Notes under the pieces: model-generated
What the model was told of the DNA's origin: nothing
Databases searched by the model: none
Seen by the model: the letters and a program-made list of their open reading frames with translations, nothing else
Assembly (NCBI GenBank): GCA_026390045.1
Contig: JAPLGR010000095.1
Span: 1-15,228 of the forward strand
DNA from: Chloroflexota bacterium
GTDB lineage: Bacteria; Chloroflexota; Anaerolineae; Anaerolineales; E44-bin32
Direction of reading: 5' to 3'
Length of the DNA: 15,228 nt
In this document: positions 13,475 to 15,228 of the stretch, one piece after another
How positions within the stretch are numbered: the stretch's first letter is position 1
Layout of the letters: the number at the start of each line of letters is the position of its first letter
Made by a program: the position numbers and the translations under genes

Positions 13475-14491
13475 CTAGCGGACGATGCGCGGTTGCAGCC
13501 AGATAGCTGTGTCGGGAGCGCCCAGGCCATCGGCATCTACGCCGAGGACGATCTCGACCGTGCGGCCGGCCAGGAAGGTGAGATCAACCACTAGGTTGCG
13601 CGGAGGGTCGGCCTCGGTGATGAACCACTCCGCGATGGGAAGTAGCTGATCACCTTCCCGGGTGTTCAGCTGGAAACGGGCGGCGCATCCGGAGGCGCCG
13701 GCGCTGCAGCCGAGAATGACCCGGAACTGATCGCCGGCCTGGATTGCGTACGATGGGAACGTGCCGCTGATCAGACCACCTTCCTCGTAAGGAGGGTGCA
13801 GGATCAACGCCGGCTCGTCGTCCAGCGCGCCAGTGGAGAAGCGCGGGGCGTCGTTGCGCGTGATCGACCCACCCTGATCCCGATCGTAGCCCGGACATGG
13901 GAGTAGCCGTCCCGGACCGGACGGCGACGCAGCCACCCATTTGGCGCTGCACATCTGGTCGGCCATGCTGAGGACCAGAGCGGTTGGGTCGGCCGGGAGA
14001 GATCCGACATTGACGCGCACGCGAAGAGGCCGGCTTCCTGCGCCGAGCAGCTCGCCCTTCGGAGACTGCAGGGCCCATCCTCCGGAATACAGGCCGGGGT
14101 TGGATGGAGCGGTCAGGAGTATCTGCAGGTCGGTCTCTTCACCCGGCGCGACCGACTCGGCCAGTGGAACAGGGTCCAGCCCGAAGGAGTCACCCTCGAC
14201 AGGCACGAGAGCGTACTCCGTCGTCCAGGCACAGGTGCCTGAATTCCGCACGTGCCAGGTGCGCCCCAGTGTTGCCCCTGCCTGGGCCGGTGTCGCGTCC
14301 AGATAACCCGACTCGCTCAGGACGGTCATGCCTTCAATGCAATCAGAGGCGTGCGAGGCCGGCAGCGTGGCAAGGGGAGGTGAGGTGGGGCTCTCGATCG
14401 GCGTGGGCTGGGTGGCGCCCGGCCAACCCGGGTAGTTGCACGCAGCAAGCGCGACAGCAATGCACAGGGCCTGCGCGGGAAGTCTGATCAT
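13475..14491 (-). CDS. Lipoprotein with NBR1-like Ig domain
   Basis: A 338-residue predicted lipoprotein. The signal peptide has Arg3, a hydrophobic core (LCIAVAL) and a lipobox LAAC with Cys18 as the lipidation site, then a Thr/Pro-rich spacer to about residue 48. Residues 55-162 match the Ig-like fold named after next-to-BRCA1: TLGRTWHVRNSGTCAWTTEY, a SVAPGEETDLQILLTAPSNPG strand region and YSGGWALQSPKGELLG. Residues 165-338 form a second, Cys-containing beta-rich domain (GTFPSYAIQAGDQFRVILGC, VVDLTFLAGRTVEIVLGV) that I do not recognise by name. The frame is open to an ATG at 14596, which has an AAGGA site, but the extra 35 residues would bury the signal peptide, so 14491 is preferred. It is probably cell-surface; substrate binding is possible but unproven. 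It follows a second Ig-domain gene by 130 bp. Confidence 0.78.
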   Translation of the reverse strand: MIRLPAQALCIAVALAACNYPGWPGATQPTPIESPTSPPLATLPASHASDCIEGMTVLSESGYLDATPAQAGATLGRTWHVRNSGTCAWTTEYALVPVEGDSFGLDPVPLAESVAPGEETDLQILLTAPSNPGLYSGGWALQSPKGELLGAGSRPLRVRVNVGSLPADPTALVLSMADQMCSAKWVAASPSGPGRLLPCPGYDRDQGGSITRNDAPRFSTGALDDEPALILHPPYEEGGLISGTFPSYAIQAGDQFRVILGCSAGASGCAARFQLNTREGDQLLPIAEWFITEADPPRNLVVDLTFLAGRTVEIVLGVDADGLGAPDTAIWLQPRIVR

Positions 14492-14581
14492 GCGGGACGT
14501 GTGATCGCGTGAGGGGATCAAGGGAGGCGCGTCAGGAAGGCGTCCGCGATGGGCGCTGGTTGTCGACAGAGAAGCCTTGCC

Positions 14582-14615
14582 TGGCCGATCGCGCATTCAT
14601 CCTTCATTCCGGCCA
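14582..14615 (-). repeat. Inverted repeat between the two Ig-domain genes
   Basis: Perfect 6-base arms TGGCCG and CGGCCA are separated by 22 nt, just after the stop of the upstream Ig-domain gene. There is no U-run. It could be a weak terminator or a chance GC match. The rest of the 130-bp gap shows no clear promoter. Confidence 0.25.
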
Positions 14616-14621
14616 CCAACG

Positions 14622-15228
14622 CTAGGGGCTGACGATCAGCTGGACGTGGAACGGTTCACCGTCGGCCAATGCGAAGGTCTCTCCCTGTTCGTTGCGGAGC
14701 TTCCAGTTCCCCCGGTAGGTGCCGGCAGCGCTGGGGGTGGTCAGGATCACAGACAGATCAACAGTCGCGCCCGGCACGACATCACCGGTCAGATTCTGGG
14801 ATGCCGGCCCTCCCATCTGCGCGCCTGAGTCGAAGACCAACGCGTAACCGGTGGTCCACGTGCATGTTCCGGCGTTCTGAAGGCGCCAGGCCTTGGCGAA
14901 GGCACGGTCGGGAGGCATGTGCGTGTTGTCCGGCACGGTCACGTCGTACACGAGCAGCGCCAGGTCGGTGCAGGCCGGCGTAGGTGTGATCGTCGGCGGC
15001 GCCAGAGTGGGTGATGCCAGGGGAAGCGGCGTATCCGTCGCCGGCTCGCCCGTTTCTGTGGGTGATAGTAGCGTTGCTTGCTGCTCGATCGCAGATTGGG
15101 TCATCTGGGCCGCAGCGGTCTGAGCTGCGCTGGTGGCCCGGAGTTCCTCCGCCGTTGGGCCAGACGGCCCGCGCAGGAGCAGGAACGCGCCGATGACGAG
15201 CAGGAGCAAGATGGCGCCGCCGCCCACA
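14622..15228 (-). CDS. Membrane-anchored NBR1-like Ig-domain protein, 5' end outside window
   Basis: About 202 codons are visible and the frame is open to the right edge. The first codon in frame that could start it (GTG, 15227) touches the edge, so the true start may be upstream. A hydrophobic segment (GGGAILLLLVIGAFLLLRG) opens the visible part and would anchor the protein. An Ala/Gln/Thr-rich and then Pro/Thr-rich linker follows (about residues 20-85). The last 115 residues form an NBR1-like Ig domain: AFAKAWRLQNAGTCTWTTGY, DVVPGATVDLSVILTTPSAAGTY, RGNWKLRNEQGETF and FHVQLIVSP. It is clearly paralogous to the Ig domain of the lipoprotein downstream. Anything N-terminal to the membrane segment, such as a cytoplasmic kinase or other domain, cannot be seen. 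The function is unknown; it is likely an extracytoplasmic binding or adhesion protein. Confidence 0.75.
   Translation of the reverse strand, partial: VGGGAILLLLVIGAFLLLRGPSGPTAEELRATSAAQTAAAQMTQSAIEQQATLLSPTETGEPATDTPLPLASPTLAPPTITPTPACTDLALLVYDVTVPDNTHMPPDRAFAKAWRLQNAGTCTWTTGYALVFDSGAQMGGPASQNLTGDVVPGATVDLSVILTTPSAAGTYRGNWKLRNEQGETFALADGEPFHVQLIVSP

Noticed and set aside
14492..14596. Longer start for the lipoprotein at 14596
   Set aside because: It has a fair ribosome site, but it would put 35 polar residues before a clear signal peptide and lipobox.

Overview
This 15.2 kb window is GC-rich and coding-dense, and every gene I can support lies on the minus strand, so genes are transcribed from right to left. 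It most resembles a chromosome segment of a Chloroflexota bacterium, probably Anaerolineae-like. The reasons are the NBR1-type Ig-like secreted proteins with Pro/Thr linkers, the TPR/GAF signalling proteins, the YgiT-type zinc-finger protein and the cdaA-ybbR pair; this assignment is an inference. I see no rRNA, tRNA, CRISPR array, insertion sequence or attachment site.

Layout in transcription order. (1) Right edge, 15228-13475: a membrane-anchored protein (5' end outside the window) and a lipoprotein, each carrying an NBR1-like Ig domain. (2) 13403-11901: an unusual regulator with a receiver domain, a roadblock-like domain, a long Pro-rich linker and a C-terminal domain that aligns with the IS200-type (Y1, HUH) transposase fold but lacks the HUH histidines and the catalytic tyrosine. 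(3) 11845-9062: a full-length DNA polymerase I with both exonuclease domains intact. (4) 8989-3210: a probable operon of a TPR protein (broken by a +1 frameshift near 8200), the diadenylate cyclase cdaA, its regulator ybbR/cdaR, and the ribosome-assembly GTPase der. (5) 3053-2484: signal peptidase I behind a near-consensus sigma-70 promoter. (6) 2438-1: deoxyribose-phosphate aldolase deoC, a small YgiT-type zinc protein and a receiver-GAF-histidine-kinase gene that runs off the left edge.

The genes combine housekeeping work (replication/repair, protein export, ribosome maturation, nucleoside salvage) with signalling (c-di-AMP synthesis, two-component proteins). Spacing supports the operons: cdaA and ybbR touch or overlap, ybbR-der are 4 bp apart, deoC-ygiT 3 bp apart and ygiT-kinase 35 bp apart. 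Longer gaps carry recognisable -10 elements. Four of these gaps share an extended -10 of the form TGCTANANT, and the regulator at 13403 appears to be read from a leaderless GTG. No gene-free stretch exceeds about 160 bases.

The most unusual item is the receiver protein with the apparently domesticated, catalytically dead transposase domain. Second-tier points are the frameshifted TPR gene, the divergent H-box of the kinase and the NHCD in place of NKxD in the first GTPase domain of Der.
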